A DNA stretch of 64,000 nt from Paenibacillus sp. SY21-1 (GCF_005222705.1 NZ_STGF01000022.1:1-64000), one strand, 5' to 3'; shown: positions 1-8,891, counted from the stretch's first letter. Numbers and translations: made by a program. Notes: generated from the sequence alone by a model not told the origin.

Positions 1-356
1 AAACTCGTTACAAATCTGCAGTTAGCTTCGTTTACAGAGTAGCATAATTCGGTTCCTATGAACATTTTTTAAGCGGATTTTCCATCCGCTTGTTTGCTTT
101 ACCCGTTTTTATTCATTGTACAAAAAAACAAACGGCATAGGAGTTTTTCCCATGCCGTTTCGGATTCATTTTCTATACATGATCTAGTCTCTGAGTCTAA
201 CTTAATGACATTGCCTTGATTGGGGGGCTATTTTTTATGCGCGAAATACTTTTCAGGCCGAGGCGCTCATATAGTAGGGTAATGGCGGAACCCGTCGAAC
301 TTTGTCCGCATGTTGTCCCGCGAAGGTTGGAAATGCGCGCCGAGGAGGGAGAGAGC
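1..356. other. Intergenic region upstream of the mmg-like operon
   Basis: No convincing gene is seen here. The open frame that enters the first acyl-CoA dehydrogenase-like gene can be read from 216, but the extra N-terminal residues do not look like this family, and the strong ribosome-binding site sits just before 357. The region contains one hairpin (130-160) and should carry the operon promoter, which I could not assign with confidence. Confidence 0.5.
130..160. terminator. Hairpin, probable terminator
   Basis: A near-perfect inverted repeat (AACGGCATAGG against CCCATGCCGTT) encloses a short T-rich loop. An A-run precedes it on the plus strand, which makes a T-run after the hairpin on the minus strand. 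It could act on the minus strand or in both directions, but no minus-strand gene is seen that would use it. Confidence 0.4.
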
Positions 357-1472
357 ATGCAATTTCGCTTACCCGAGGAGCATGAGCTGATTCGCTCGTC
401 CGTAAGAAGGTTTACGGAGGAGGTGCTGGCAGAACGGGCGCGCGAGCGCGATGAGCAAGCGCGGTTTGAGCGGACGTTGTTCGGCAAGCTTGGAGAAATG
501 GGGCTTGCCGGGATCGTCGTTCCCGAGCGACTGGGCGGTGGCGGAGGAGGAGCGCTCAGCTTTGCCGTAGCGCTGGAGGAATTGGCTCGCGTATGCGCGT
601 CTACAGCTGCGGCGCTCGCGGCGCATACCGCATTCTGCCTATGGCCGATGTATCTTGGCTGCGGATCGGACCTGGCTCGGCAGGAGCTGCTGATCGATTT
701 GGCTTCCGGACGCAAGCTCGGCGGATGCGCACTCGCTAACCGTGACGATATCCAGCTTGCATGGATCAAAACAGGAGCGGGCTATGCGCTGTCAGGCAGG
801 CACCGAAGCGCTGTCAACGCGCCTGCCGCCGATGTATACGTCGTGCAGGCCAAAAACGAAGCCGGGGGCAAGTCGGGCTTGTTTGTGCTGCCGGCGGATC
901 GCCCCGGACTTACGCTGGCTGCCCCGGAAAAGAAGCTGGGGCTGCGATCGCTGCCGAGCGCGGGCTTAGTCGCGGATGCTTGCAAGCTCGCGCCCAAGGA
1001 GCGCCTTGGCAAAGCCGGGCAGGCGCCGGAGCTGCTGCGGTCGATGGCGCTTCTTGGCGATATCGCTGCGGCGGCGCAGTCGGTCGGACTCGCGCAGGCC
1101 GCGCTGGGCCAAGCGACCGACTATGCGAGCAAGCGAATTCAATTCGGCGAGCCGATCGGAGGCAAGCAAGGTATTGCTTTTAAGCTGGCCGATATGACTG
1201 CGCAGGTAGAAGCTTCGCGCCTGCTGCTCTATCAGGCTGCATGGCGGATGGAACAAAACCGGCCCTTCGGTCGCGAGGCGGCTGCAGCCAGGCTATACGC
1301 AGGCACGGCGGCCGTCGCCGTGACCGTAGAGGCTGTACAAATTATGGGCGGTTATGGCTATATGCGCGATTACGGAATGGAGAGGCTGCTCCGGGATGCG
1401 GTATGTACGGAGTCCGATTACGGCACGGGAACGTTTTCTACGAATCCTATGTCGCGTATATTAGCCGAATAG
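357..1472 (+). CDS. Acyl-CoA dehydrogenase-like flavoprotein, catalytic Glu apparently replaced
   Basis: The 371-aa product has the acyl-CoA dehydrogenase fold: an N-terminal helical domain (MQFRLPEEHELI onward), a middle beta domain and a C-terminal helical domain with the typical stretches YASKRIQFGEPI and QIMGGYGYMRDY. The start at 357 was chosen because GAGGAGGGAGAG lies just before it. The usual C-terminal signature is IYEGT, where the Glu removes the alpha proton. Here the aligned stretch reads LLRDAVCTESDYGTGTF, with Tyr where the Glu should be. The intact homologue in the same operon (3530-4684) keeps IYEGTNEIQR. The protein may therefore use another base, act on another acyl substrate, or be non-catalytic. 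It is first in a seven-gene operon, and its stop lies 14 bases before the thiolase start. Confidence 0.85.
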   Translation: MQFRLPEEHELIRSSVRRFTEEVLAERARERDEQARFERTLFGKLGEMGLAGIVVPERLGGGGGGALSFAVALEELARVCASTAAALAAHTAFCLWPMYLGCGSDLARQELLIDLASGRKLGGCALANRDDIQLAWIKTGAGYALSGRHRSAVNAPAADVYVVQAKNEAGGKSGLFVLPADRPGLTLAAPEKKLGLRSLPSAGLVADACKLAPKERLGKAGQAPELLRSMALLGDIAAAAQSVGLAQAALGQATDYASKRIQFGEPIGGKQGIAFKLADMTAQVEASRLLLYQAAWRMEQNRPFGREAAAARLYAGTAAVAVTVEAVQIMGGYGYMRDYGMERLLRDAVCTESDYGTGTFSTNPMSRILAE

Positions 1473-1486
1473 GAGGCGATACCGCG

Positions 1487-2659
1487 ATGCGGGAAACGGT
1501 GATTGTCGGCGGAATCAGAACGGCCTTTGGCAAATTCGGCGGCGCCTTCAAGAGCTTGTCGGCGGCCGAGCTCGGGGCTGTCGCTTGCAAAGGCATTTTG
1601 CATCAGACCGGTGTACATCGCAACGGAATCGACAGCGTCATGATGGGCATGGTGCTTCAGGGGGGAGCCGGGCAAAATCCCGCCCGTCAAGCGGCAATGC
1701 TGGCCGGTCTGGATGCGGCGGTGGCGGCGGATACCGTGAACAAGGTTTGCGCGTCAGGCTTGCGCGCCATTGCGCTCGCCGACCAGACGATTCGGTCGGG
1801 CGGCGGAAAAGCGGTGCTGGCGGGCGGAATGGAAAGCATGAGCCTGGCTCCTTATGCGAATATGACCGCCCGGTGGGGAGCGCGAATGGGCGATACGGAG
1901 CAGCTTGATCTGATGATCAAGGATGGTTTGCTGTGTCCGTTCACAGGCGCGCGGATGGCTGTTTATGGCGACCGCGCGGCCAAGGATTACGGGATTAGCC
2001 GCGCCGAACAGGATGATTGGGCGCTGCGCAGCCACAATCGCGCCGTATCGGCAAGCAGGCAAGGCTTGCTGGCCGAGGAAATCGTTTCGGTGCATGCAGG
2101 AGGGGCGTTGATCGCCACAGATGAAGGACCGAGACCTGATACGAGCGCCAGCAAGCTGGCGCTGCTGCATCCCCTGTTCGGAGGGGATGGCACCGTTACG
2201 GCGGGGAATGCTCCTGGCGTCAACGACGGCGCAGCGGCGCTGCTGCTCATGTCAAGGGAGGAAGCGGACAGACAAAGCCTTAAACCGCTTGCGTCAATTA
2301 AAGGCTATGCCACCGTTGGCGCGGAGCCGCATCAGCTTGGAGCGGCTCCTGCTCTTGCGCTGCGCAAGCTGATGAAGGAAAGCGGAATGCAGCTCTCCGG
2401 CATTCGCTTGTTCGAAATTAATGAAGCGTTTGCGTCGGTCGTCCTGGCCTCAAGCAAGCTCCTTGGCCTTAATGCCGAGCTTGTTAATGTAAATGGCGGC
2501 GCTATTGCGCTCGGGCATCCGATCGGCGCAAGCGGAGCTCGCATCGTGCTGACGCTGCTGTATGAGCTGCGCAGGAGAGGCGGCGGACTTGGCGCCGCGG
2601 CCATTTGCAGCGGTGGCTCCCACGGCGATGCCATGCTCATCGAAGTAGAGGGGGGATGA
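1487..2659 (+). CDS. mmgA: Acetyl-CoA C-acetyltransferase (thiolase)
   Basis: The 390-aa protein is a type II thiolase, which cleaves 3-ketoacyl-CoA with CoA or condenses two acetyl-CoA. The nucleophilic Cys is about residue 88 in VNKVCASGLRAI. The C-terminal GHPIGASGARI motif with the active-site His is present, and the second Cys lies in ICSGGSHGDA, a variant of the common CIGGG loop. The ATG at 1487 follows AGGAGGCGAT and gives the expected family N terminus (MRETVIVGGIRTAFG); a longer upstream reading frame only covers the end of the preceding gene. Gene order (thiolase, 3-hydroxyacyl-CoA dehydrogenase, acyl-CoA dehydrogenase, methylcitrate genes) matches the B. subtilis mmg operon. Confidence 0.93.
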   Translation: MRETVIVGGIRTAFGKFGGAFKSLSAAELGAVACKGILHQTGVHRNGIDSVMMGMVLQGGAGQNPARQAAMLAGLDAAVAADTVNKVCASGLRAIALADQTIRSGGGKAVLAGGMESMSLAPYANMTARWGARMGDTEQLDLMIKDGLLCPFTGARMAVYGDRAAKDYGISRAEQDDWALRSHNRAVSASRQGLLAEEIVSVHAGGALIATDEGPRPDTSASKLALLHPLFGGDGTVTAGNAPGVNDGAAALLLMSREEADRQSLKPLASIKGYATVGAEPHQLGAAPALALRKLMKESGMQLSGIRLFEINEAFASVVLASSKLLGLNAELVNVNGGAIALGHPIGASGARIVLTLLYELRRRGGGLGAAAICSGGSHGDAMLIEVEGG

Positions 2660-2661
2660 CG

Positions 2662-3540
2662 ATGCGCCAAGGACAGATGGCTGTTGCGGGCGCGGGCCAA
2701 ATGGGCGGCGGCATTGCGCAGTTGTTCGCCCAGAGCGGCTGGAGCGTCACGCTTTACGATGTGGAGCCGGCGTGCGCAGAGCGCGGGCTGGCCCTGATCA
2801 AGCGCAGGCTTGGCAGGCAAGTAAGCAAAGGGAAGCTGTCGGCCGAGCAATGGTCGCAAATGGCAGACAGGATTACTGTAACGGCGGACAGGATGGAGCT
2901 GGCCCGCGCCGAGCTCGTGATTGAAGCGATACCGGAGCGGCTGGAGCTGAAGGCCGGCCTGCTTCAGGACATCGACGCCATCTGTCAGCCACACACCCTG
3001 CTGGCCAGCAATACCTCCTCGCTCTCGATTACTGCCCTGGCTGCTGCGACGGGGCGCGCGGATCGCGTGATCGGCATGCACTTTATGAACCCGGTCCCTG
3101 TCATGCCGCTAGTCGAGCTCATACGGGGAGTCGCCACATCCGATGAAACCTATGCCAAAGCCAGGACGATTGTTGAAGCGCTGGGCAAAACGGCGATTAC
3201 GGTCAAGGATTACCCGGGCTTTGCCGCCAATCGGATACTGATGCCAATGATCAATGAAGCTATGTTTACGGTGTATGAGGGAATCGCCTCGCCCGAGGAT
3301 GTCGATCTGGTCATGAAGCTTGGCATGAACCACCCCATGGGCCCGCTTGCGCTTGCCGACTTCATCGGTCTCGATACATGCCTGGCGATTATGGAAACGA
3401 TGCATGACGGCTTCTCCGATTCCAAATACCGGCCGTGTCCGCTGCTGCGCAGCTATGTAGCGGCAGGGTGGCTGGGGCGTAAAACGGGCCGCGGCTTTTA
3501 TCAGTACGGAAGCGAGGAGGGAGAGTCAGGTGGACCTTGA
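2662..3540 (+). CDS. mmgB: 3-hydroxybutyryl-CoA dehydrogenase
   Basis: The 292-aa protein is an NAD-dependent 3-hydroxyacyl-CoA dehydrogenase, reversibly converting 3-hydroxyacyl-CoA to 3-ketoacyl-CoA. The N-terminal Rossmann motif AGAGQMGGGIAQ is followed by the catalytic His stretch MHFMNPVPVMPLVE. The C-terminal domain has GMNHPMGPLALADFIGLD and ends with KTGRGFYQY. Two ATG codons compete: 2656 overlaps the thiolase stop as ATGA, while 2662 has better spacing from the AGAGGGGGG ribosome-binding site and is preferred. Length fits the single-function family (about 280-290 aa). Its end overlaps the next gene by 11 bases, which suggests translational coupling. Confidence 0.93.
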   Translation: MRQGQMAVAGAGQMGGGIAQLFAQSGWSVTLYDVEPACAERGLALIKRRLGRQVSKGKLSAEQWSQMADRITVTADRMELARAELVIEAIPERLELKAGLLQDIDAICQPHTLLASNTSSLSITALAAATGRADRVIGMHFMNPVPVMPLVELIRGVATSDETYAKARTIVEALGKTAITVKDYPGFAANRILMPMINEAMFTVYEGIASPEDVDLVMKLGMNHPMGPLALADFIGLDTCLAIMETMHDGFSDSKYRPCPLLRSYVAAGWLGRKTGRGFYQYGSEEGESGGP

Positions 3541-4684
3541 CCTTACCGCTCAGCAGGAGGAGCTTCGTTTGGAGGTGCAGCGGTTTGCAGAGCGCGTCAT
3601 TGGAGCGCACACAGGCTTTATGGAGGAGGAGCGTTTCCCGGCGGAGCTGATTGCCGCCATGGGCGGGCTGGGCTATTTGGGAGTCCCCTTGCCCGTCGAA
3701 TGGGGCGGCAGAGGGCAGGATTTTACCGCCTATACCGCGGCGATCAGAGAGATCTCCCGCGTCAGCGCAGCCGTTGCCGTTATTTTATCCGTCCACACCT
3801 CTGTTGTATCGCTGCCAATTTGGCAGCATGGGACGCTTGAGCAGAAGGAACGCTACATCAGGCGCCTGGCTTCGGGCGAATTGCTGGGAGCGTTCGCTTT
3901 GACCGAGCATGGGGCAGGGTCCGACGCAGCCGCGATTCGCACACTTGCCATCAGGGAAGGCGATCAGTACCGTCTTCAAGGCTCCAAGCTTTTTATTACA
4001 AATGCGGAGGCCGCCGGCTTGTTTATCGTATTTGCCACGCTTAACCCTGGCGCAGGGGCTCGCGGACTGTGCGCATTTCTCATTGAGCGCGGGACGGAGG
4101 GGCTTAGAATCGGAAGCAGCGAGCAAAAAATGGGGCTGCACGGCTCCAGCACCTGCGAGCTGTGGCTGGACCAGGTAGCTGTGCCGTCAGCCAACCGGCT
4201 CGGCCAAGAGGGCGCAGGCTTTGCCATCGCCAAGCAAGCGCTCGATGGCGGCCGAATCGGCATTGCCGCACAAGCGCTTGGCATTGCCGAAGCCGCTTTG
4301 CAGCTGGCCGCCGCAGGACTCGGCAAACCCGGCTTGCGCGCGTCAGATCGGCGATTGTCCCACCAGCATGCCGAGCTTGCGAGGCTGCTCGTGAAAGCGG
4401 AGGCCGCCAGGCTGCTCGTCTTTCGCGCTGCCTCGATGCGGCAAGCGGGCGTGAAATGCACGATAGAGGCTTCGCTCGCCAAGCTGGTCGCGTCGGATAC
4501 AGCCGTAGCATCGGCCAATGCGGCTGTTGGCTTGCTAGGCATAGACGGCTGCCGGGAGGCGTCGACTGCGGGCCGTCTATTGCGCGATGCCAAAGCGACC
4601 CAAATTTATGAAGGCACAAATGAAATTCAGCGGGTAATCATAAGCGGACTAACGCTTAAACGGTTGGGGGGCGGTGCTCCATGA
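3530..4684 (+). CDS. mmgC: Acyl-CoA dehydrogenase
   Basis: The 384-aa FAD enzyme introduces the alpha-beta double bond into acyl-CoA and passes electrons to electron-transfer flavoprotein. It starts at a GTG (3530) inside the previous gene, preceded by GCGAGGAGGGAGAG. All family landmarks are intact: the FAD/substrate stretch FALTEHGAGSDAAAIRT, the FITNA loop, and the C-terminal LLRDAKATQIYEGTNEIQR with the catalytic Glu. This contrasts with the first gene of the operon, where that Glu is missing. Its last codon overlaps the start of prpB as ATGA. In B. subtilis MmgC has been linked to propionyl-CoA/acryloyl-CoA chemistry; the natural substrate here cannot be read from sequence. Confidence 0.93.
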   Translation: MDLDLTAQQEELRLEVQRFAERVIGAHTGFMEEERFPAELIAAMGGLGYLGVPLPVEWGGRGQDFTAYTAAIREISRVSAAVAVILSVHTSVVSLPIWQHGTLEQKERYIRRLASGELLGAFALTEHGAGSDAAAIRTLAIREGDQYRLQGSKLFITNAEAAGLFIVFATLNPGAGARGLCAFLIERGTEGLRIGSSEQKMGLHGSSTCELWLDQVAVPSANRLGQEGAGFAIAKQALDGGRIGIAAQALGIAEAALQLAAAGLGKPGLRASDRRLSHQHAELARLLVKAEAARLLVFRAASMRQAGVKCTIEASLAKLVASDTAVASANAAVGLLGIDGCREASTAGRLLRDAKATQIYEGTNEIQRVIISGLTLKRLGGGAP

Positions 4685-5571
4685 AGCATACGGCCGGACA
4701 AAAGCTGCGAGCTGCGGTAGAGCGGGAGCGGCCGCTGCAGGTGGTAGGCGCAATTAACGCCTACCATGCCATCATGGCGCAGGCTGTCGGCTATCAGGCG
4801 CTATACCTATCGGGAGCCGGCGTAGCGAACGCCTCGCTGGGCTTGCCGGATTTAGGACTGACCGGGCTGCAGGATGTGCTTGAGGACGCAAGGCGTATAA
4901 CCGATGCCGTCGATGCTCCGCTGCTGGTTGACGGAGATACGGGGTTTGGCGGCGCGCTGAACATTGCTCGCACGATTCGCGGCATGATCAGGGCGGGAGC
5001 GGCCGGCGTTCATTTGGAGGATCAGGTGCAAGCGAAGCGATGCGGTCATCGTCCGAATAAGGCGATCGTAAGCATGCAGGAAATGACCGACCGAATTAAG
5101 GCGGCGGTCGATGCCCGCGATGATCAGACCTTCGTCATCATGGCCCGGACCGACGCGATAGCCGTAGAAGGACTAAGCGCAGCTATAGAGCGCGCCTGCG
5201 CCTGCGTCGAAGCCGGCGCGGACATGATTTTTGCGGAAGCGGCAGTCTCGCTGGAGCAGTATGCAGCCTTTACGTCAGCGGTTGGGGTGCCCGTGCTGGC
5301 TAACATGACCGAATTCGGCAGGACGCCGCTCTTTTCGCTGTCCGAGCTTGGCGGCTGCGGCGTGCGGCTGGCGCTTTATCCGCTTTCCGCCTTTCGCGCG
5401 ATGAATGCCGCAGCTGCAAGGGTCTATGAGACGATTCGCCGTGACGGCACGCAGAAGCAGGCGATTGCTGACATGCAAACCAGAGAGGAGCTTTATCGCT
5501 ATCTCGACTATTACAGCTATGAGAAAAAACTTGATGCGCTATTCGGCGAGCAGAAGGAGGATTCTCCATGA
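4681..5571 (+). CDS. prpB: 2-methylisocitrate lyase
   Basis: The 296-aa protein belongs to the isocitrate lyase/PEP mutase family and should split 2-methylisocitrate into pyruvate and succinate, the last step of the methylcitrate cycle. The active-site loop KRCGHRPNK carries the catalytic Cys. The metal-binding stretch LLVDGDTGFGG and the later MARTDA and GADMIFAEA motifs are all present. It begins with an ATGA overlap on mmgC and ends with an ATGA overlap on mmgD, so it is translationally coupled on both sides. In B. subtilis the equivalent gene (mmgF, also called prpB or yqiQ) is last in the operon; here it precedes the synthase. Confidence 0.93.
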   Translation: MKHTAGQKLRAAVERERPLQVVGAINAYHAIMAQAVGYQALYLSGAGVANASLGLPDLGLTGLQDVLEDARRITDAVDAPLLVDGDTGFGGALNIARTIRGMIRAGAAGVHLEDQVQAKRCGHRPNKAIVSMQEMTDRIKAAVDARDDQTFVIMARTDAIAVEGLSAAIERACACVEAGADMIFAEAAVSLEQYAAFTSAVGVPVLANMTEFGRTPLFSLSELGGCGVRLALYPLSAFRAMNAAAARVYETIRRDGTQKQAIADMQTREELYRYLDYYSYEKKLDALFGEQKEDSP

Positions 5572-6698
5572 AAGGCGGCAGATCAGGCGGCATGGCGGAT
5601 GTCATAGCCGGAGAAACGGCGATCTCGACGGTCGGCAAAGAGGGAAACGGCTTAACGTATCGCGGCTATCGGATTGAGCAGCTTGCCGAGCATGCGAGCT
5701 TCGAGGAATGCGCCTGCTTGCTGCTCTACGGCACATTGCCAAGCGACAATCAGTTGAGCCGCTTTTCGGCAAGCATGACGGGCAAACGTCAGCTTCCCGC
5801 GGGCTTGCTGACTATCCTCGAGCAGCTGCCCGCAAGCTCGCATCCGATGGATGTGCTTCGCACAGGCGTCTCGGCGCTTGCTTCCTTCGAGCCGGAAACG
5901 GATGCCAATGATCCGCTGGACATTGCGGCACGGCTTCTTGGCGCTTGCCCGTCCCTTTTGCTCTATTGGTGGCGCTATCGAGATGGCGGCGGCAGGCTCG
6001 ACACTGCTCCGCCCGGGCATGAGGGGTTGGGCGTAGCGGCACATTTTGCGGAGCTGCTGCATGACGGCGGACTGGCCGGCGAAGCTCTGAGAGCGCTTGA
6101 GGCTTCGCTTGTTTTGTACGCCGAGCATGAATTCAACGCTTCGACGTTTGCGGCGCGCATAACGGCCTCCACAAGGTCTGACGTGTACTCGGCTATTACG
6201 ACGGGGATCGGCACGTTAAGAGGGCCGCTGCACGGTGGAGCGAACGAAGCGGTAATGGAGCTGCTTGAGCACTATCAAGACCCGGACGAGGCGGAGGCGG
6301 GCGTGGTTGCCCAGCTTGCGGAAGGAAAGCTGATTATGGGCTTCGGACACCGCGTCTACAAGGTGCGCGATCCCCGCTCCGATCTGATCAAGCGGCATGC
6401 TTGCGAATTGGCGAAGGCAAGCGGCGATTTGCGCTCATTCGCCGTCGCCGAACGCATCGAGGCGGTCATGCGGCGCGAGAAACGGCTTTTTCCTAATCTC
6501 GATTTCTACAGCGCGATCGTCTATCGTCACTTGAATATTCCTACGCCGCTGTTTACGCCCTTGTTCGTCATCGCCAGACTAACGGGCTGGATTGCCCATA
6601 TCCTGGAGCAGCGGACGGCAAACCGCATTATTCGCCCAAGCGCGGCATACACCGGCCCGGAACCGCTCTTGTGGAAGCCAAGAAATGAACGGATATAG
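5568..6698 (+). CDS. mmgD: 2-methylcitrate synthase / citrate synthase
   Basis: The 376-aa protein is a citrate synthase-family enzyme that should condense propionyl-CoA (or acetyl-CoA) with oxaloacetate. The three catalytic residues are visible: His in LHGGANEAVMEL, His in MGFGHRVYKVRDPR and Asp in LDFYSAIVY. The neighbouring prpB and prpD-type genes favour the methylcitrate role over housekeeping citrate synthase. It starts with an ATGA overlap on prpB and ends 22 bases before the mmgE start. The first 10 residues (rich in Gly and Ser) are slightly longer than usual for the family. Confidence 0.92.
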   Translation: MKGGRSGGMADVIAGETAISTVGKEGNGLTYRGYRIEQLAEHASFEECACLLLYGTLPSDNQLSRFSASMTGKRQLPAGLLTILEQLPASSHPMDVLRTGVSALASFEPETDANDPLDIAARLLGACPSLLLYWWRYRDGGGRLDTAPPGHEGLGVAAHFAELLHDGGLAGEALRALEASLVLYAEHEFNASTFAARITASTRSDVYSAITTGIGTLRGPLHGGANEAVMELLEHYQDPDEAEAGVVAQLAEGKLIMGFGHRVYKVRDPRSDLIKRHACELAKASGDLRSFAVAERIEAVMRREKRLFPNLDFYSAIVYRHLNIPTPLFTPLFVIARLTGWIAHILEQRTANRIIRPSAAYTGPEPLLWKPRNERI

Positions 6699-6720
6699 AG
6701 CAAAGAGCGGAGGTTTGCCC

Positions 6721-8166
6721 ATGTCTATGTCATCCAACCACAACGCCAAGCCCGAGCCCGATCAGCTTCTGGTCGAGCTTGCCCGTTACGCGTCGCGCGA
6801 GGAAGTAGGGAGCGACGAGGCGCGCGACACCGCCCGCCTGTGCTTGCTCGATTCGCTTGGCTGCGCGCTGCTTGCGCTTCGCTATCCCGAATGCGCAAAG
6901 CTGCTGGGACCGGTGGTGCCCGGGACCATCGTCCCGGGAGGCGCCAAAGTGCCCGGAACCCCGTACCAGCTTGATCCTGTGGCTGCGGCGTTTAATATCG
7001 GCTGCATGATTCGCTGGCTGGATTACAACGATACGTGGCTTGCAGCGGAATGGGGACATCCCTCCGACAACATTGGCGGGATTCTGGCAGCTGCGGACTA
7101 TAGAAGCCGGACAAACATCCAAGCGGGGCAGCAGCCGCTAACGATGCGCAATGTGCTCACGGCGATGATTAAGGCGCATGAAATCCAAGGGGTGCTCGCG
7201 CTGGAAAACAGCTTCAATCAAGTGGGGCTCGATCATGTCCTGCTGGTCAAAATCGCCTCGACCGCCGTCGTCACCCATCTGCTTGGCGGGAGCGAGGCTG
7301 ATATTGCGGCGGCCTTGTCGAACGCCTGGCTGGACGGTCATCCGCTGCGCGCGTATCGTCACGCGCCAAACACCGGCTCGCGCAAATCATGGGCGGCTGG
7401 CGATGCCACAAGCCGCGCGGTACGTCTTGCGATGCTGACGATGCAAGGGGAAATGGGATACCCATCCGCCTTGTCGGCCGGCGGGTGGGGCTTTAACGAC
7501 GTGCTTTTTCAAGGACGAATGCCGGCGCTTGCCAGACCGCTCGAGTGCTACGTGATGGAGCATATTCTGTTCAAGCTGTCCTACCCTGCGGAATTTCATG
7601 GCCAAACGGCTGTCGAGTGCGCCGTGCAGCTGCATCCGCTGGTCATCGAGCGTCTGGAGCAGATCGACCGGATCACGCTTGTTACGCAATCGGCTGCGCT
7701 GCGCATCATCGACAAGCAAGGGCCGCTCCACAACCCGGCGGATCGCGACCACTGCCTGCAATACATGGTGGCTGTCGCTTTGCTTCACGGTACGCTTCAT
7801 GCGGATCATTACGAGGCTGCCGCCGCGAGCGACCCTCGTATCGACGCTCTACGAAATAAAATGGCGACGACGGAATCGTTGCCTTATTCGCAGGATTACT
7901 TGGACCCCGCCAAACGTTCGGTAGCAAACGCGATCCGCATCTCGTTCAAGGACGGAAGCCAGGATTTGTTTGTCGAAGTGGAGTATCCGGTCGGACACCG
8001 CAGGCGAAGGGCGGAAGGCATCCCGCTGCTGCACGAGAAATTTTCCGCCAATTTGCGTGCCGTCCTTCCTGAGCGCCGAGCGGAGCGGATTGAGCGCTGC
8101 TGCCGGGTCAGACAGCAGCTTGAGGAGATGACGGTTCCCGCGTTTGTCGATTTGTTTATTCCATAG
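6721..8166 (+). CDS. mmgE: 2-methylcitrate dehydratase (MmgE/PrpD family)
   Basis: The 481-aa protein is an MmgE/PrpD-family dehydratase, predicted to convert 2-methylcitrate toward 2-methylaconitate. Recognisable stretches include DSLGCALLALRYPE near the N terminus, MIRWLDYNDTW, the KAWAAGD-like stretch KSWAAGDATSRAVRLA, and AEFHGQTAVECAVQLHP. The ATG at 6721 follows GCGGAGG at good spacing. The reading frame is open further upstream, including an ATG that overlaps the mmgD stop, but those codons lack a ribosome-binding site. This is the last enzyme of the operon. With prpB and mmgD it makes the propionyl-CoA branch nearly complete; no aconitase-type isomerase is in the window. Confidence 0.92.
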   Translation: MSMSSNHNAKPEPDQLLVELARYASREEVGSDEARDTARLCLLDSLGCALLALRYPECAKLLGPVVPGTIVPGGAKVPGTPYQLDPVAAAFNIGCMIRWLDYNDTWLAAEWGHPSDNIGGILAAADYRSRTNIQAGQQPLTMRNVLTAMIKAHEIQGVLALENSFNQVGLDHVLLVKIASTAVVTHLLGGSEADIAAALSNAWLDGHPLRAYRHAPNTGSRKSWAAGDATSRAVRLAMLTMQGEMGYPSALSAGGWGFNDVLFQGRMPALARPLECYVMEHILFKLSYPAEFHGQTAVECAVQLHPLVIERLEQIDRITLVTQSAALRIIDKQGPLHNPADRDHCLQYMVAVALLHGTLHADHYEAAAASDPRIDALRNKMATTESLPYSQDYLDPAKRSVANAIRISFKDGSQDLFVEVEYPVGHRRRRAEGIPLLHEKFSANLRAVLPERRAERIERCCRVRQQLEEMTVPAFVDLFIP

Positions 8167-8285
8167 CCAGCCCGTTTACGAGCGCCGATTGCGCATCCAG
8201 CCGCCTGTGCAAAAACAGAACATGTCTCATCCATTTTCTGCATATTATTAGACAGGCTCGCTAGGATGGGGAGGTAGGATGCGCG

Positions 8286-8891
8286 TTGGTTTCACTTCGA
8301 AAAATTGGCGCTATCGTCATCGGCAGCGTCCTGATCGCGATCGGCATCAATTTTTTTCTCGTTCCGCTTGGGGTGCTTGACGGGGGGATCATCGGCATTT
8401 CCCTTATTATCAACTATCTGTTTCATATCAAGATCGGATTGGTTATGATCGTGTGCAGCCTTCCGATTTTCACGCTGGCCTGGTTTTATAATCGGGACAT
8501 GCTGTATTACAGCATCAGCGGCTTGTTATGCTCCAGCTATTTGATCGATTTGCTCGAACCCTACCAATATTATTTCACCTATTACCTGGAATGGACGGCG
8601 TTTACCCGTGCCGTGCTCGGCGGGTTTATTATCGGAACCGGCATGGGCATTATGCTCAGATTCGAGAGCTCGACCGGCGGCACGGACCTGCTGGCGCATT
8701 TTATGACCAAGCTGATTCCCTTGAACGTGGGCATCGTCATTTTGCTCATCGACCTGCTGATTATAAGCGTTGGCGATTACCTGCTTCCGGATGAAACGCT
8801 GTTTTTATCGTTTATGACGATTACAGCCGGAGGGCTGGCTACGAGCTTGTGTACGCTCAACCATACGCCTGCCTTTTCCAAAAATAAATAA
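8286..8891 (+). CDS. YitT-family (DUF161) membrane protein lacking the C-terminal domain
   Basis: The 201-aa protein has about five hydrophobic segments and the sequence pattern of the YitT membrane domain (FFLVPLGVLDGGIIGIS near the N terminus, GTGMGIMLRFESSTGGTD near residues 117-134). Most YitT proteins are near 280 aa because they carry a soluble DUF2179 domain after the membrane part; that domain is absent here and the frame ends cleanly after the last membrane segment. The start is a TTG preceded by GGGGAGGTAGG. It lies 119 bases after mmgE without an obvious terminator between, so it could be read through from that operon. The transported substrate of the family is not known to me. Confidence 0.8.
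   Translation: MVSLRKIGAIVIGSVLIAIGINFFLVPLGVLDGGIIGISLIINYLFHIKIGLVMIVCSLPIFTLAWFYNRDMLYYSISGLLCSSYLIDLLEPYQYYFTYYLEWTAFTRAVLGGFIIGTGMGIMLRFESSTGGTDLLAHFMTKLIPLNVGIVILLIDLLIISVGDYLLPDETLFLSFMTITAGGLATSLCTLNHTPAFSKNK

Noticed and set aside
261..290. Possible sigma-E promoter (CATATAGT at 268-275) for the mmg-like operon
   Set aside because: The -10 is one base off consensus and no -35 is found at the right distance; a similar weak match lies at 173-180. Evidence is too thin for a call.
216..356. Longer N terminus of the first acyl-CoA dehydrogenase-like gene
   Set aside because: The extra 47 residues are Arg-rich and unlike the family, and the strong ribosome-binding site lies just before 357.
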